Shown: piece after piece, positions 1 to 9,895 of the stretch
Layout of the letters: each line of letters begins with the position of its first letter
Numbering within the stretch: the stretch's first letter is position 1
Assembly (NCBI GenBank): GCA_015056145.1
Contig: SVGY01000003.1
Span: 1 to 64,000 of the forward strand
Reading direction: 5' to 3'
DNA: 64,000 bases
Source of the DNA: Clostridiales bacterium
GTDB lineage: Bacteria; Bacillota; Clostridia; Christensenellales; Aristaeellaceae
Made by a program: the position numbers and the translations under genes
The notes under the pieces: generated by a model
What the model was told of the DNA's origin: nothing
Database searches by the model: none
The model's input: the letters and a program-made list of their open reading frames with translations, nothing else

Positions 1-1
1 G

Positions 2-994
2 GGCAACGCCAACTACCTGTGGATCTCCTATTTCTACGCCTACCTGAACGAAACAGGCCGGGCGGGTTTTGTGATGGCATCCTCCGCCACGGACAGCCAG
101 GGCAAGGATAAGGACATCCGTGAAAAGTTGATCCGCACCGGGCATGTGGACTGCATGGTCTCCGTGGGCAACAACTTTTTCTACACCAAGTCCCTGCCCT
201 GCTCCCTGTGGTTCTTTGACAAGGGGAAGGCGGAAGCCATCCGTGACCGGGTGCTGTTTATCGATGCCCGCAACTACTATACCGTGGTGGATCGCACCCT
301 GAACGAGTGGAGCGACTGGCAGCTGAAGAACCTGAACGCCATTGTGTGGCTGTACCGGGGCGAGGTGGACAAGTACCGGGAGCTGATTGAGGAATACAAA
401 CATGCTATTTGCAACGAAATGAAGATGGCTGCATCATCACTTCAATCCGTTGCAGGTAGTTTCGTTATCAAATACCGTCAGAGCCTGCTTGATGCTGCCA
501 AGAGATTGACTGAAATCAGCACAGAATATTCATCTTCCTTCAAGGAGGAACTCCGTCTCGCCACGAAACTGCTTCGAGATACCTGCAAAGCGTATTTTGA
601 TGAATATTCCAAGGGCAATAGAATTGTTACGGATGAAGTGCTTTCCAATGGTACCTCCAAAAAAGCCATTGCTCTGGATGTTGACGAAACTGCGGCGGTG
701 TTGGAATGCGCCAGTTTGATTGTTTCTGAATACGAGTGGCTGACTGACAAGTTTGGCGATGGCGAATATGCGGATGTGCCCGGTCTGTGCAAGGTAGCCA
801 CGCTGGAAGACATTGAGCAGAAGGGCTGGTCGCTGACTCCGGGCGCATACGTGGGCATAGCCCCTGTAGAGGATGACGGCGTGGACTTTGCACAGCGCAT
901 GAAGGAGATCCATCAGGAGCTGCTGATGCTACAGGAGGAGTCGAATCGGTTGATGGACACCATCTCTAAGAATATGGAGGAGATGGGGGTATGA
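2..994 (+). CDS. hsdM: Type I restriction-modification DNA methyltransferase subunit (HsdM), C-terminal part, truncated by window start
   Basis: Frame open from base 2 (GNANYLWISYFYAYLNETGRAGFVMASSATDSQGKDKDIREKLI...); C-terminal LTPGAYVG motif; followed by hsdS and hsdR. Confidence 0.93.
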   Translation, partial: GNANYLWISYFYAYLNETGRAGFVMASSATDSQGKDKDIREKLIRTGHVDCMVSVGNNFFYTKSLPCSLWFFDKGKAEAIRDRVLFIDARNYYTVVDRTLNEWSDWQLKNLNAIVWLYRGEVDKYRELIEEYKHAICNEMKMAASSLQSVAGSFVIKYRQSLLDAAKRLTEISTEYSSSFKEELRLATKLLRDTCKAYFDEYSKGNRIVTDEVLSNGTSKKAIALDVDETAAVLECASLIVSEYEWLTDKFGDGEYADVPGLCKVATLEDIEQKGWSLTPGAYVGIAPVEDDGVDFAQRMKEIHQELLMLQEESNRLMDTISKNMEEMGV

Positions 995-2217
995 AGTGGG
1001 AAAAGGCTATCCTTGGTGATGTCACAGATTCATGTTTAGGAAAAATGCTGGACCAAGAAAAAAACCGAGGTGAGTACCAACCTTATTTGGCAAACATCGA
1101 TGTCCGCTGGGGTAGTTTTAATCTCGACAATCTGTCGGAAATGCGCTTTGAAGACGATGAAGATGAGCGATATGGTCTGAAATATGGCGATCTTGTTATT
1201 TGTGAGGGTGGAGAACCGGGACGATGCGCAATCTGGAAAGATCAGATTCCAAACATGAAAATTCAAAAAGCCTTGCATAGAGTCCGTGTACACAAAGAAC
1301 TTGATTATCGCTACTTGTTCTATTGGTTTTTATTTGCAGGAAAAACAGGAGCACTCGAGCAATATTTTACCGGTGCCACCATAAAGCATATGCCCGGTCA
1401 AAAGCTAAAAAGTGTTATTATCGACAAACCACCAATTGAAGTCCAGTGCCGCATTGCTGACATTCTCTCCGCATACGACGATCTGATCGAGAACAACCAA
1501 AAGCAGATCAAGTTGCTGGAGGAGGCCGCCCAACGCCTGTACAAAGAATGGTTTGTAGACCTGCGCTTCCCCGGCCACGAAACCACGTCCATTGTAGGCG
1601 GCATCCCCAAAGGATGGTTTATGACAACTGTAGGAGATATAGGTTGTCAGATTGAGTCTGGTTCTCGACCAAAAGGTGGCATAGATTTGTCTTTGCGAGA
1701 TGGCATTCCCAGCATTGGCGCAGAAAATGTTATTGGATTAGGAAAATATAATTTTTCTGCAGACAAACTTGTCTCGTTTGAGTTTTACAACTCAATGAAA
1801 AGAGGAAAACTCAAGGATCGTGATATTCTGATATATAAGGATGGAGCATACATAGGACGAACAAGTTTGTTTCAAGACGGTTTTCCACACGAAAAGGCCG
1901 CAGTAAATGAACACGTATTTTTGTTGCATACAGAAAACAAAAGTCTGCAATACTTCCTCTTTTTTACGCTATACCAGTATGAATACTTTGTAAAAATGCA
2001 GAAGCTAAACAAAAATGCAGCACAGCCAGGAATTAGTGCACAAGCAATGCTGTCTTTGGACATTTTATTACCTCCATTTCATGTGGTTCATGCGTTCGAT
2101 GAATTTGTTTCACCAATTATGAAAAACATTTTTGCAAAAGCAAAGCTGAATCGTGAACTGGCTGAAGCTCGTAATCGTCTCCTTCCAAAGCTAATGAGCG
2201 GAGAAATCGAGGTGTGA
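991..2217 (+). CDS. hsdS: Type I restriction-modification specificity subunit (HsdS), two TRDs
   Basis: Central ILSAYDDLIENNQKQIKLLEEAAQRLYKEWFVDLRFPG and terminal RNRLLPKLMSGEIEV are typical HsdS conserved regions; 4-nt overlap with hsdM. Confidence 0.94.
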   Translation: MKWEKAILGDVTDSCLGKMLDQEKNRGEYQPYLANIDVRWGSFNLDNLSEMRFEDDEDERYGLKYGDLVICEGGEPGRCAIWKDQIPNMKIQKALHRVRVHKELDYRYLFYWFLFAGKTGALEQYFTGATIKHMPGQKLKSVIIDKPPIEVQCRIADILSAYDDLIENNQKQIKLLEEAAQRLYKEWFVDLRFPGHETTSIVGGIPKGWFMTTVGDIGCQIESGSRPKGGIDLSLRDGIPSIGAENVIGLGKYNFSADKLVSFEFYNSMKRGKLKDRDILIYKDGAYIGRTSLFQDGFPHEKAAVNEHVFLLHTENKSLQYFLFFTLYQYEYFVKMQKLNKNAAQPGISAQAMLSLDILLPPFHVVHAFDEFVSPIMKNIFAKAKLNRELAEARNRLLPKLMSGEIEV

Positions 2218-3299
2218 TTATGGAAAATATCTCTGAATTGGAACGGTTGATTTCCATTCGTATTATGCAGGAAGATGCTGAAGCGATTTTCTCTTTGCTT
2301 TCAACTGAAAGAGATAGTGTCTTTGCAATGGAAATTATTCCATATTACGCTTTGTTTGTACAATCGTGTCAAGAGTATATAGGTGAAAACTTTCTTCCAG
2401 AAGAAATTACACTGAGTATTAAAGATATCCGTAACCATATCAAGTCTTATTCGGACTCTTTTGGAAAGTCCAAAAGGAAAGTTGCATCAATAGATCAAGA
2501 ACAGGATACAAGTTTCAAATCACAATTGAGATTCAATTTCCTCAAAAACTGGAATATTCATTTGAATCTCGGCACTTATTGGACAGAAGATCATCACATC
2601 ATAGGCAACACGCAACAGTTGGCAGCGTTTATTGATGTGAAAGATTTCTCAACTCCTGAAGCAGGAAAGAAAGCGTATGAGTTAGGGTATCAGATTGCTT
2701 CATTCGTTTCCTCTGTGCGTAGTGGTTTTTCTGACTCTTTAGGACAACTAATAATTGATAGACCCATCACTGCAATCGGAATAAAAAAATTTTTTGATAT
2801 CAACACAAACAGGCACAACACAATTTTCGTAAATCACGCATCCAAAGAGCTGAATCTTTTCTATTTACATCTCTTGTGCAACATGAATTTTGTTAAACAC
2901 ATTTTAAGACCGTTGTTACCCGAAGGAAATACATGGGCCTTTCGAGTGGAATACATAGTTACTTACTATACATTCCGAGCTTTGCAACGGTTGAAGAATT
3001 ATTGCGAGAACAACGACGATGTTGTAGCAGATACACAAGGGATTGGCGAAATTGAAGATGCTGCAAGCGGATTATTTCTTTCAAAATTCCGCAACTGCAT
3101 GATGCACTATAATCTTGAAAACCAAGGTGTTCTTTCACTTGAACATATTGAACAGCCATTCTATGGTATTATAGAAAATTGCTTTGAAAGCAAGGTATAC
3201 CAAACCTATTTGGCTTCGATTCACGATCTATCTGAACGGATAATCCGTTATTTGGAAAAACACTTTAATTGTGCTGACATTGAGTTGAAACAGCTATAA
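2214..3299 (+). CDS. Uncharacterised protein with C-terminal HEPN-like RNxxxH motif, embedded in the hsd operon (start may be ATG 2220)
   Basis: 361-aa ORF overlapping the hsdS stop; contains SKFRNCMMHYNL (R-N-x3-H); no Walker A motif found by eye. Confidence 0.75.
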   Translation: MIMENISELERLISIRIMQEDAEAIFSLLSTERDSVFAMEIIPYYALFVQSCQEYIGENFLPEEITLSIKDIRNHIKSYSDSFGKSKRKVASIDQEQDTSFKSQLRFNFLKNWNIHLNLGTYWTEDHHIIGNTQQLAAFIDVKDFSTPEAGKKAYELGYQIASFVSSVRSGFSDSLGQLIIDRPITAIGIKKFFDINTNRHNTIFVNHASKELNLFYLHLLCNMNFVKHILRPLLPEGNTWAFRVEYIVTYYTFRALQRLKNYCENNDDVVADTQGIGEIEDAASGLFLSKFRNCMMHYNLENQGVLSLEHIEQPFYGIIENCFESKVYQTYLASIHDLSERIIRYLEKHFNCADIELKQL

Positions 3300-3311
3300 G
3301 GAGATGCCATC

Positions 3312-6300
3312 ATGAGCTACGAGTACTCCGAAAACATCCTCGTGCAGGAAAGCGCAGGCCACCTGCTCCAGCAGGAGCTGGGGTGGGAGGTGGCGTTTGC
3401 CTATAACACCGAGAAGCTGGGCAAGGATGGCACCTTTGGCCGCAGCAGCTACCGGGAGATTTTGCTCAGCCGGTATTTTCGTGGTGCGCTCAAACAGCTT
3501 AACCCATGGATCACCGATGCGCAGGTGGACGAAGCCCAGAAAAAGCTGGAGGGGCATCTTTCCACCGCTTCGCTGATGCAGATCAACGAGGAAAACTACT
3601 TCCTCATCCGGGACGGCATCCCGGTTACGGTGCGCAAGCCCAACGGTCAGACCGAGACCCGGCATGCCATGGTCATCGACTTCCATCACCCCGAGAACAA
3701 TCACTTTCTCGCCATTAAGGAGCTGAAGATTCACGGCGATCTCTACCGCAGGCGCACAGACATCGTGGGCTTTGTCAACGGCATCCCCCTGCTGTTTGTG
3801 GAGCTGAAAAAGAACACCGTGGATGTACAGGCCGCCTACGACGGCAACTATACCGACTATCTGGATACCATCCCCCACCTGTTCCACTACAATGCCTTTC
3901 TGATCCTTTCCAACGGCAGGGAGGCCAAGGTGGGCACGCTGGGCAGCAAGTACGAGTTCTTCCACGAATGGAAACGCCTCTCCGAAGGCGATGCGGGCAG
4001 CGTTGCGCTGGAAACCATGCTGCGGGGCATCTGCCGCAAGGAAACCTTCCTCGATCTATTGGAAAACTTCATCCTCTACGACCACAGCGGCGGCAGAACG
4101 GTCAAGATCCTTGCCCGCAACCATCAGTATCTGGGTGTGAACGAAGCGGTCAAAGCCTATGAAGCCCGCAAGCTCAACAACGGTAAGCTGGGCGTGTTCT
4201 GGCATACGCAGGGTTCGGGCAAGAGCTACTCCATGGTATTCCTCGCCCAGAAGATCCGCAGGCAGTTTGAGGGCAGCCCCACCATTGTCATCCTTACCGA
4301 CCGGGAGGAGCTGAACCGTCAGATCAGCGATACATTTGAAAACTGCCATCTGCTCGGGGCAAAGGCGGCGCAGTTCATCGCCACCAGCGGCACCGATCTG
4401 ATCAACAAGCTGAAGGGCAACCCCAGCTTTGTCTTCACCCTGATCCAAAAATTCAACATGACCGATGTGGATCCCATCTATCCGGATCACGACATCATTA
4501 TCATGTCCGACGAGGCACACCGCAGCCAGTACGGCGTGTTTGCCGATAATATGATGACGCTGCTGCCCACGGCATCCCGCATCGGCTTTACCGGCACGCC
4601 GCTGCTGTCCGGCGACAACATCACTGAGCGCACCTTCGGCGGCTATATCTCCGTGTACGATTTCAAACGGGCGGTGGAGGACGGCGCAACCGTGCCCCTG
4701 TATTATGAGAACCGGGGTGAAAAACTACAGGAGATCCGCAATCCGGAGATCAACGAACGGATTCTGGATGCCATCGAGTCTGCCGATCTGGATGTGAACC
4801 AGCAGGAAAAGCTGGAACGGGAGTTTGCCAAAGAGATCCATCTGCTTACCGCCGAAGCCCGTCTGGATGCTATCGCCAAAGATTTTGTGAGCCACTATAC
4901 CGATCTGTGGAACAGCGGTAAAGCCATGTTCGTCTGCCTGAACAAGGTTACCTGCGTGCGTATGTACAACCTTGTGCAGAAACACTGGCAAACCGCCACC
5001 GAGGAACTGCGGCAGCGTATCCGTCATGCGACCCAGCAGGAAGCTCAAGAGCTGACCCGCAAGCTGGAATGGATGGAGCAGACCGAAATGGCGGTGGTCA
5101 TCAGTCAGGAGCAGAACGAAATTAAGACCTTCCAAAAATGGGGGCTGGATATTCTGCCCCACCGTACCAAAATGGAAAAGCGGGAATTGGACAAGGACTT
5201 CAAAAACGCCGAGCATCCCTTCCGGGTGGTGTTCGTGTGCGCCATGTGGCTGACCGGCTTCGATGTAAAGAGCCTGTCCTGTCTGTATCTGGACAAGCCC
5301 CTGAAAGCCCATACCCTGATGCAGACCATCGCCCGTGCCAACCGTGTTTCGGTGGGCAAAAGCAACGGTTTGATCATCGACTACATCGGAATCGTCAAGG
5401 CGCTGCGAAAGGCATTGGCGGACTATACCGCCAACCTTGAGGGCGGCAGTCAGGATCCCACCATCGACAAAGAACAGTTGGTCAATCGGGTACACGAATT
5501 GATCAGCACGGCTACCGACTATCTGGCAGAGTTTAATTTTTCTGTTGAAGCGCTGGTGAATGCACAGCACTTCGCCAAGCTGGAGCTGTTGGAGGTGGCA
5601 GCCAATGCGCTTTGCGAAACCAGAGAGATCAAGAAAACCTACTGCACCTATCTTTCTGAGCTGACCCGTCTGCTCAAATACTGTGACCGTGATGATGTGG
5701 ATACCGCCACCCGGCGCACCAAAGATGCGCTGGTAGCGATCTACGACGAGTTGCAGAAAAGGCGTATGCATTCCGACAATACGGACTTAATGGTGCAGAT
5801 CAATGCTATCGTGAATGAGTATGTACAGGTAGGTGAAGAACCAGCGTCCTCTCAGGAGAACAAGCGGTTCGACATCAGCCAGATCAACTTCGACCTGTTG
5901 CGCCGTGAGTTTGCCAAGGCCGCCAAAAAGAATCTGATCCTGAAGGATTTGGATGATCTGGTACAGCAGCGGCTGGATCAGATGCTGCGGGAGAATCCCT
6001 GCCGCATCGACTATTACGAGCGGTATCAGGAGATCATTACTGCCTACAACGCCGAACAGGATCGTGCCTCTATCGAAAAGACTTTCATGGAGTTGATGGA
6101 GCTTGCCAATTCCATGGATACCGAGCAGCAGCGTTATGTGCGTGAGGGTTTCTCTTCCGACGAGGAGCTTTCCATGTACGATCTTCTGTTTACCGATAAT
6201 CTGAGCAAGCAGGATATTCAGGCCATCAAGAAAGTGGCGGTGGATCTGCTGGCGAAGATCAAACAAAAGATCGCCGAGTTGGATCACTGGACAGATAAGC

Positions 6301-6443
6301 AAGAGACCAAGGCTATGATCGACAATTTGATCCGTGACACTCTGTGGGCTCAGCTGCCGGAGTGTTATGATGAGATCAGTATTTCCGGATATCGACAGAA
6401 GATCTATGAGTATGTGTATACAAGGTATCGTGGGGTGGCGTGA
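3312..6443 (+). CDS. hsdR: Type I restriction endonuclease subunit R (HsdR)
   Basis: 1043 aa; nuclease region (GIPLLFVELKK), GVFWHTQGSGKSYSMVFLAQ Walker A, SDEAHRSQYG, GFTGTPL, QTIARANRV helicase motifs. Confidence 0.96.
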   Translation: MSYEYSENILVQESAGHLLQQELGWEVAFAYNTEKLGKDGTFGRSSYREILLSRYFRGALKQLNPWITDAQVDEAQKKLEGHLSTASLMQINEENYFLIRDGIPVTVRKPNGQTETRHAMVIDFHHPENNHFLAIKELKIHGDLYRRRTDIVGFVNGIPLLFVELKKNTVDVQAAYDGNYTDYLDTIPHLFHYNAFLILSNGREAKVGTLGSKYEFFHEWKRLSEGDAGSVALETMLRGICRKETFLDLLENFILYDHSGGRTVKILARNHQYLGVNEAVKAYEARKLNNGKLGVFWHTQGSGKSYSMVFLAQKIRRQFEGSPTIVILTDREELNRQISDTFENCHLLGAKAAQFIATSGTDLINKLKGNPSFVFTLIQKFNMTDVDPIYPDHDIIIMSDEAHRSQYGVFADNMMTLLPTASRIGFTGTPLLSGDNITERTFGGYISVYDFKRAVEDGATVPLYYENRGEKLQEIRNPEINERILDAIESADLDVNQQEKLEREFAKEIHLLTAEARLDAIAKDFVSHYTDLWNSGKAMFVCLNKVTCVRMYNLVQKHWQTATEELRQRIRHATQQEAQELTRKLEWMEQTEMAVVISQEQNEIKTFQKWGLDILPHRTKMEKRELDKDFKNAEHPFRVVFVCAMWLTGFDVKSLSCLYLDKPLKAHTLMQTIARANRVSVGKSNGLIIDYIGIVKALRKALADYTANLEGGSQDPTIDKEQLVNRVHELISTATDYLAEFNFSVEALVNAQHFAKLELLEVAANALCETREIKKTYCTYLSELTRLLKYCDRDDVDTATRRTKDALVAIYDELQKRRMHSDNTDLMVQINAIVNEYVQVGEEPASSQENKRFDISQINFDLLRREFAKAAKKNLILKDLDDLVQQRLDQMLRENPCRIDYYERYQEIITAYNAEQDRASIEKTFMELMELANSMDTEQQRYVREGFSSDEELSMYDLLFTDNLSKQDIQAIKKVAVDLLAKIKQKIAELDHWTDKQETKAMIDNLIRDTLWAQLPECYDEISISGYRQKIYEYVYTRYRGVA

Positions 6444-6721
6444 GAACGGCCTGCTGTTATCTATCAAAGCCATTTATTCGAGTTTGGCGGTATACAGTTC
6501 GCACATAATTTCGAATCTGATCCGCTATAACAACACTCATTGGGTTCGAATAACAGTCTGAAACACACCGTTCCTTTCAAATGCCATTTCCTACTCAACC
6601 CCAAAATCATGTGATCCTTACCAAGGATTCACAGTACCTGCCGAGCTAAACATGCCATCCACATCCGCTGATATTCAAAACTAAAACCTTCTTTGCCGAT
6701 TCAAAACCCACCCCAACCTCA

Positions 6722-6790
6722 GCGATGTTACATCGCGTAGCCGCACACCCTGTGTGCGTTCTAAGGGGCTTGGGGAGTTGTATTCCCCAA
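6722..6790. repeat. Cluster of three adjacent inverted repeats in non-coding DNA (candidate oriT or replication origin of the element)
   Basis: gcgatgt-t-acatcgc (6722-6736), gcacac-cct-gtgtgc (6743-6757), ttgggga-n7-tccccaa (6770-6790). Confidence 0.6.
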
Positions 6791-7298
6791 CAAGCTGAGG
6801 TGCATTGTGGGTACGCTAAATTGCCCGAAAGAGCATTATGGGGCACCACATGCCTTGCTTGCTACTTTTGTCATCCCTAAAAAATCATTCATCAAGTTGC
6901 AGTTCTCTATCATCCCCGAACTTCATAAAAACGGTCCTCAGTTTTTCAAGAACCTTGCATCCCATTCTGTGTTTGCGATTACCCGGCCACCAAGAACAAT
7001 CATTCGCTATCAAAGATTCTTTGTTCGTCTTCACATCCTCTTGCATCTGTACTACACTGCATCCGGATGCTGAAAGAACAGTCCGGCATCCCCGAAAGAC
7101 CAAAACCGCATACGATCCACAGAGCTGTTTGACGGCCCGGATCAATGTCACCCTGATATCAGGTTGGTGTTGAACGGGTCGTCTTTTTTTCCGGATCGTA
7201 GCTGTCCAAACCGTCATCCGCACGCAGAGCCCGACGCGGAATCTGCTGTGTATGAATAGATGTGCGCGCATCAATAACCAACAAGGAGGTACCTGTTC

Positions 7299-7910
7299 AT
7301 CACGATTTACCAACACATCAAGGAACGCATCCCTGTACCCCGGGCCGCCGAGCATTACGGCATGAAGATCACCCATAACGGTATGACCACCTGCCCCTTT
7401 CACGAGGACAGAGACCCCAGCATGAAGCTGAACGAGCGGTACTACTACTGCTTCGGATGTCTGGTGTCGGGAGATGTGATCGATCTCACGGCGCAGCTGC
7501 TTCAGCTGAGCAAACGGCAGGCAGCGGATCGGCTGGCGGCAGATTTTCATCTGACGGACAGCCCATCGGCGGTGCAAACCACACCCGCAAAGACCACTTG
7601 CTCCGTACAAAGCAGACTCAGCGAACTGCGCAGCGTGCTGCTTGCATACGAGGCCACCCTGAAAAAACGGAAAGCCATTTTTGCGCCGGCAGCGCCCGAA
7701 GATGAAATCGACCAGCGGTACATTGCCACCTGCAACCTGCTGGAAGGCATCCGCTATCTGATCGATTCGCTGATCTTCGGCACCGCAGAAGAAAAAGAAA
7801 TGACGCTGGCAGCTTTCCATCAGGATGGGCTGAAGGAGCAGCTGGAAGAGTACATTCAAACATTGATACAGGAGGAACAGCATGCAATCGGCGAGCAACT
7901 ATTTTCGTGA
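7299..7910 (+). CDS. CHC2 zinc-finger DNA primase-like protein of a mobile element (start codon uncertain; first ATG is 7362)
   Basis: Protein ...RIPVPRAAEHYGMKITHNGMTTCPFHEDRDPSMKLNERYYYCFGCLVSGDVIDL: CPFH...CFGC zinc ribbon; aaggaggt at 7283-7290. Confidence 0.8.
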   Translation: MTIYQHIKERIPVPRAAEHYGMKITHNGMTTCPFHEDRDPSMKLNERYYYCFGCLVSGDVIDLTAQLLQLSKRQAADRLAADFHLTDSPSAVQTTPAKTTCSVQSRLSELRSVLLAYEATLKKRKAIFAPAAPEDEIDQRYIATCNLLEGIRYLIDSLIFGTAEEKEMTLAAFHQDGLKEQLEEYIQTLIQEEQHAIGEQLFS

Positions 7911-9189
7911 AACCATCCCCGCTCCCCTCTGGCTGGACTACAAAGGACGGGTCAACGAGGCGACCTTTGCCACGGACTTTCTGCGAACCCACCCCATGAT
8001 CTGCCTTCAAGGCAAGCTGTTTACGGTGGATGGACTGATTGAGGACGAAGCCGCTTTGCTCCGGGAGATCTTCGAGATGATCAGCGGGCACGTGACCACC
8101 AATCTGGCGAAGAAGTCCAAGCAGCTGCTGGAAGCCATCAAGCTGGCGTGTCACTCTGCGCCGCTGCCGGTGCAGTCGGACCGCATCCACATGGCCAACG
8201 GAACCTACTTTCTTGACGGCCGGTTCGACACCGCCAAGGATTTCTGCCTGAACCGTCTGCCGGTTCGTTACGATCCATCCGCAGCGGTGCCGGAGCGTTG
8301 GCTGCAGTTTGTGGATGAGCTGCTGATGCCGGAGGACATCCCTGCCCTGCAGGAGTTTTTCGGGTACGCGCTGCTGCCTGTTACCAAGGCACAGAAAATG
8401 CTGTTGCTTGTAGGCAAGGGCGGCGAGGGCAAGTCCCGGATCGGGCTGGTGCTGCGCTCGCTGTTGGGAGCCAACATGAACACCGGCAGTCTGCAAAAGG
8501 TGGAGACGGATCGTTTCGCCCGGGCAGATCTGGAATACAAGCTGCTGATGGTGGACGATGACATGCGCATGGAAGCCCTCACCGAAACCCATCATCTGAA
8601 ATCCATGGTGACGCTGGAGGATCGCATCGACATTGAGCGCAAGGGTGTACAGAGCACTCAAGGCGTGCTGTATGTGCGCTTCGCCGCCTTCGGCAATGGT
8701 GGTCTGCATGCGCTGTACGACCGCTCCAACGGATTCTATCGGCGGCAGCTGCTGCTCACCACCAAGGATCCTGCGCCTGGTCGGGTGGATGATCCGTACC
8801 TGATCGAGAAGCTGCGTTCTGAGAAAGAGGGTATCCTACTCTGGGCATTGGAGGGGCTGCACCGGCTCATCGACAACCAGTATCACTTCACCATCAGCCC
8901 CCGGATGGAGGAAAACCTCCGGGAAGCGGTGGCAGAGAGCAACAATCTGGTGCAGTTCATGGAGTCCTCCGGATACATCATTCTGGAGAAAGGCTCCGTT
9001 GCCCGGTCCACCAGTCTGTACACCGCCTACGAGCGCTGGTGCACCGACAATCTTGAAAAGCCGCTGTCCCAGAAGACCTTCGTACAGTTCCTTAGGCAGA
9101 ACGAAGTCACCTACGGCATCTCCTATTCCAAGCATGCGGTGGGTGATCAGCGCGGGTTCCACGGCATTCAGGTGAAGTACGTGAACTGA
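7882..9189 (+). CDS. Phage/plasmid primase, P4/D5 family helicase
   Basis: LLVGKGGEGKSRIGLVLRSLLG Walker A; LLMVDDDMR; D5-type helicase region; FAAFGNGGLHALYDRSNGFYRRQLLL. Confidence 0.85.
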   Translation: MQSASNYFRETIPAPLWLDYKGRVNEATFATDFLRTHPMICLQGKLFTVDGLIEDEAALLREIFEMISGHVTTNLAKKSKQLLEAIKLACHSAPLPVQSDRIHMANGTYFLDGRFDTAKDFCLNRLPVRYDPSAAVPERWLQFVDELLMPEDIPALQEFFGYALLPVTKAQKMLLLVGKGGEGKSRIGLVLRSLLGANMNTGSLQKVETDRFARADLEYKLLMVDDDMRMEALTETHHLKSMVTLEDRIDIERKGVQSTQGVLYVRFAAFGNGGLHALYDRSNGFYRRQLLLTTKDPAPGRVDDPYLIEKLRSEKEGILLWALEGLHRLIDNQYHFTISPRMEENLREAVAESNNLVQFMESSGYIILEKGSVARSTSLYTAYERWCTDNLEKPLSQKTFVQFLRQNEVTYGISYSKHAVGDQRGFHGIQVKYVN

Positions 9190-9330
9190 TGCAAAAGAAC
9201 CCGCCCCAGCCGCCCGGTGCGCCCATGACGGGCAGTTTGGGCGGCTGGGGCGGGTGAAATGGAGTTTGTTTTCATGGATAAGCGAACGGCAATTTGCCAA
9301 AACTTAACAATGTTAAGGAGGATATTGCAA

Positions 9331-9597
9331 TTGGAGATCAACGTAAATGACGAGATGAAGATGGTGGATATCTGGCTGACCAATGCAGAGAAGAATGATC
9401 CCGCCGTGAAGGCGCAACTGGATCAGGTGTATGCCCAGTACAAAAAAAAGAAGTACATGGTGGCTACATTTCTGTCGGGGAACCAGCCGCTGCAGCCCAG
9501 CATTTCGGATCTGCTGAAGTACAACCGGCGCAAGAGTGCGGAGGTTGCTGTGCAGAAGGCGAAGGGCGCTGGGAGACCGGTGGGGAGGGATCGGTGA
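9331..9597 (+). CDS. Small hypothetical protein (ORF open from 9259; TTG 9331 has the best-spaced ribosome-binding site)
   Basis: aaggagg at 9315-9321, 9 nt before TTG; basic C-terminus. Confidence 0.5.
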   Translation: MEINVNDEMKMVDIWLTNAEKNDPAVKAQLDQVYAQYKKKKYMVATFLSGNQPLQPSISDLLKYNRRKSAEVAVQKAKGAGRPVGRDR

Positions 9598-9602
9598 AAG
9601 TT

Positions 9603-9636
9603 TTGCCCCATCAGTTTGTGTTGCTGATGGGGTTTA
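9603..9636 (+). terminator. Rho-independent terminator
   Basis: ccccatcag ... ctgatgggg hairpin followed by T-rich sequence. Confidence 0.65.
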
Positions 9637-9895
9637 GTATTTTCCCGAACACTCACCTGATAGTTTACTCTGCTTGATTCTCAATGAGATTAATGATAAG
9701 ATAATTATAGATGCTATGGCGTTCTACGAAGTAAAGTTTCGTAGCTCAAAATAAACATCTATCCTCTTTGAGTTGTTGTCATGTTGCTTAATCATAGTTC
9801 TTAAGTTGCTTCGAAGATATTTTGAAAGCAAATGTTCACATCCCAACAAGAAAAACAACTCATTTGGGGCATTATACTAAAGAAGGGTTGGTATC

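Noticed and set aside
2214-3299. Calling the gene between hsdS and hsdR a true PrrC
   Set aside because: No ABC-type Walker A/B motifs; only gene position and the RNxxxH motif are shared
6885-7898. 337-aa minus-strand ORF covering the hsdR/CHC2 gap
   Set aside because: Overlaps the CHC2 gene antisense, with no recognisable motifs and no plausible start signals
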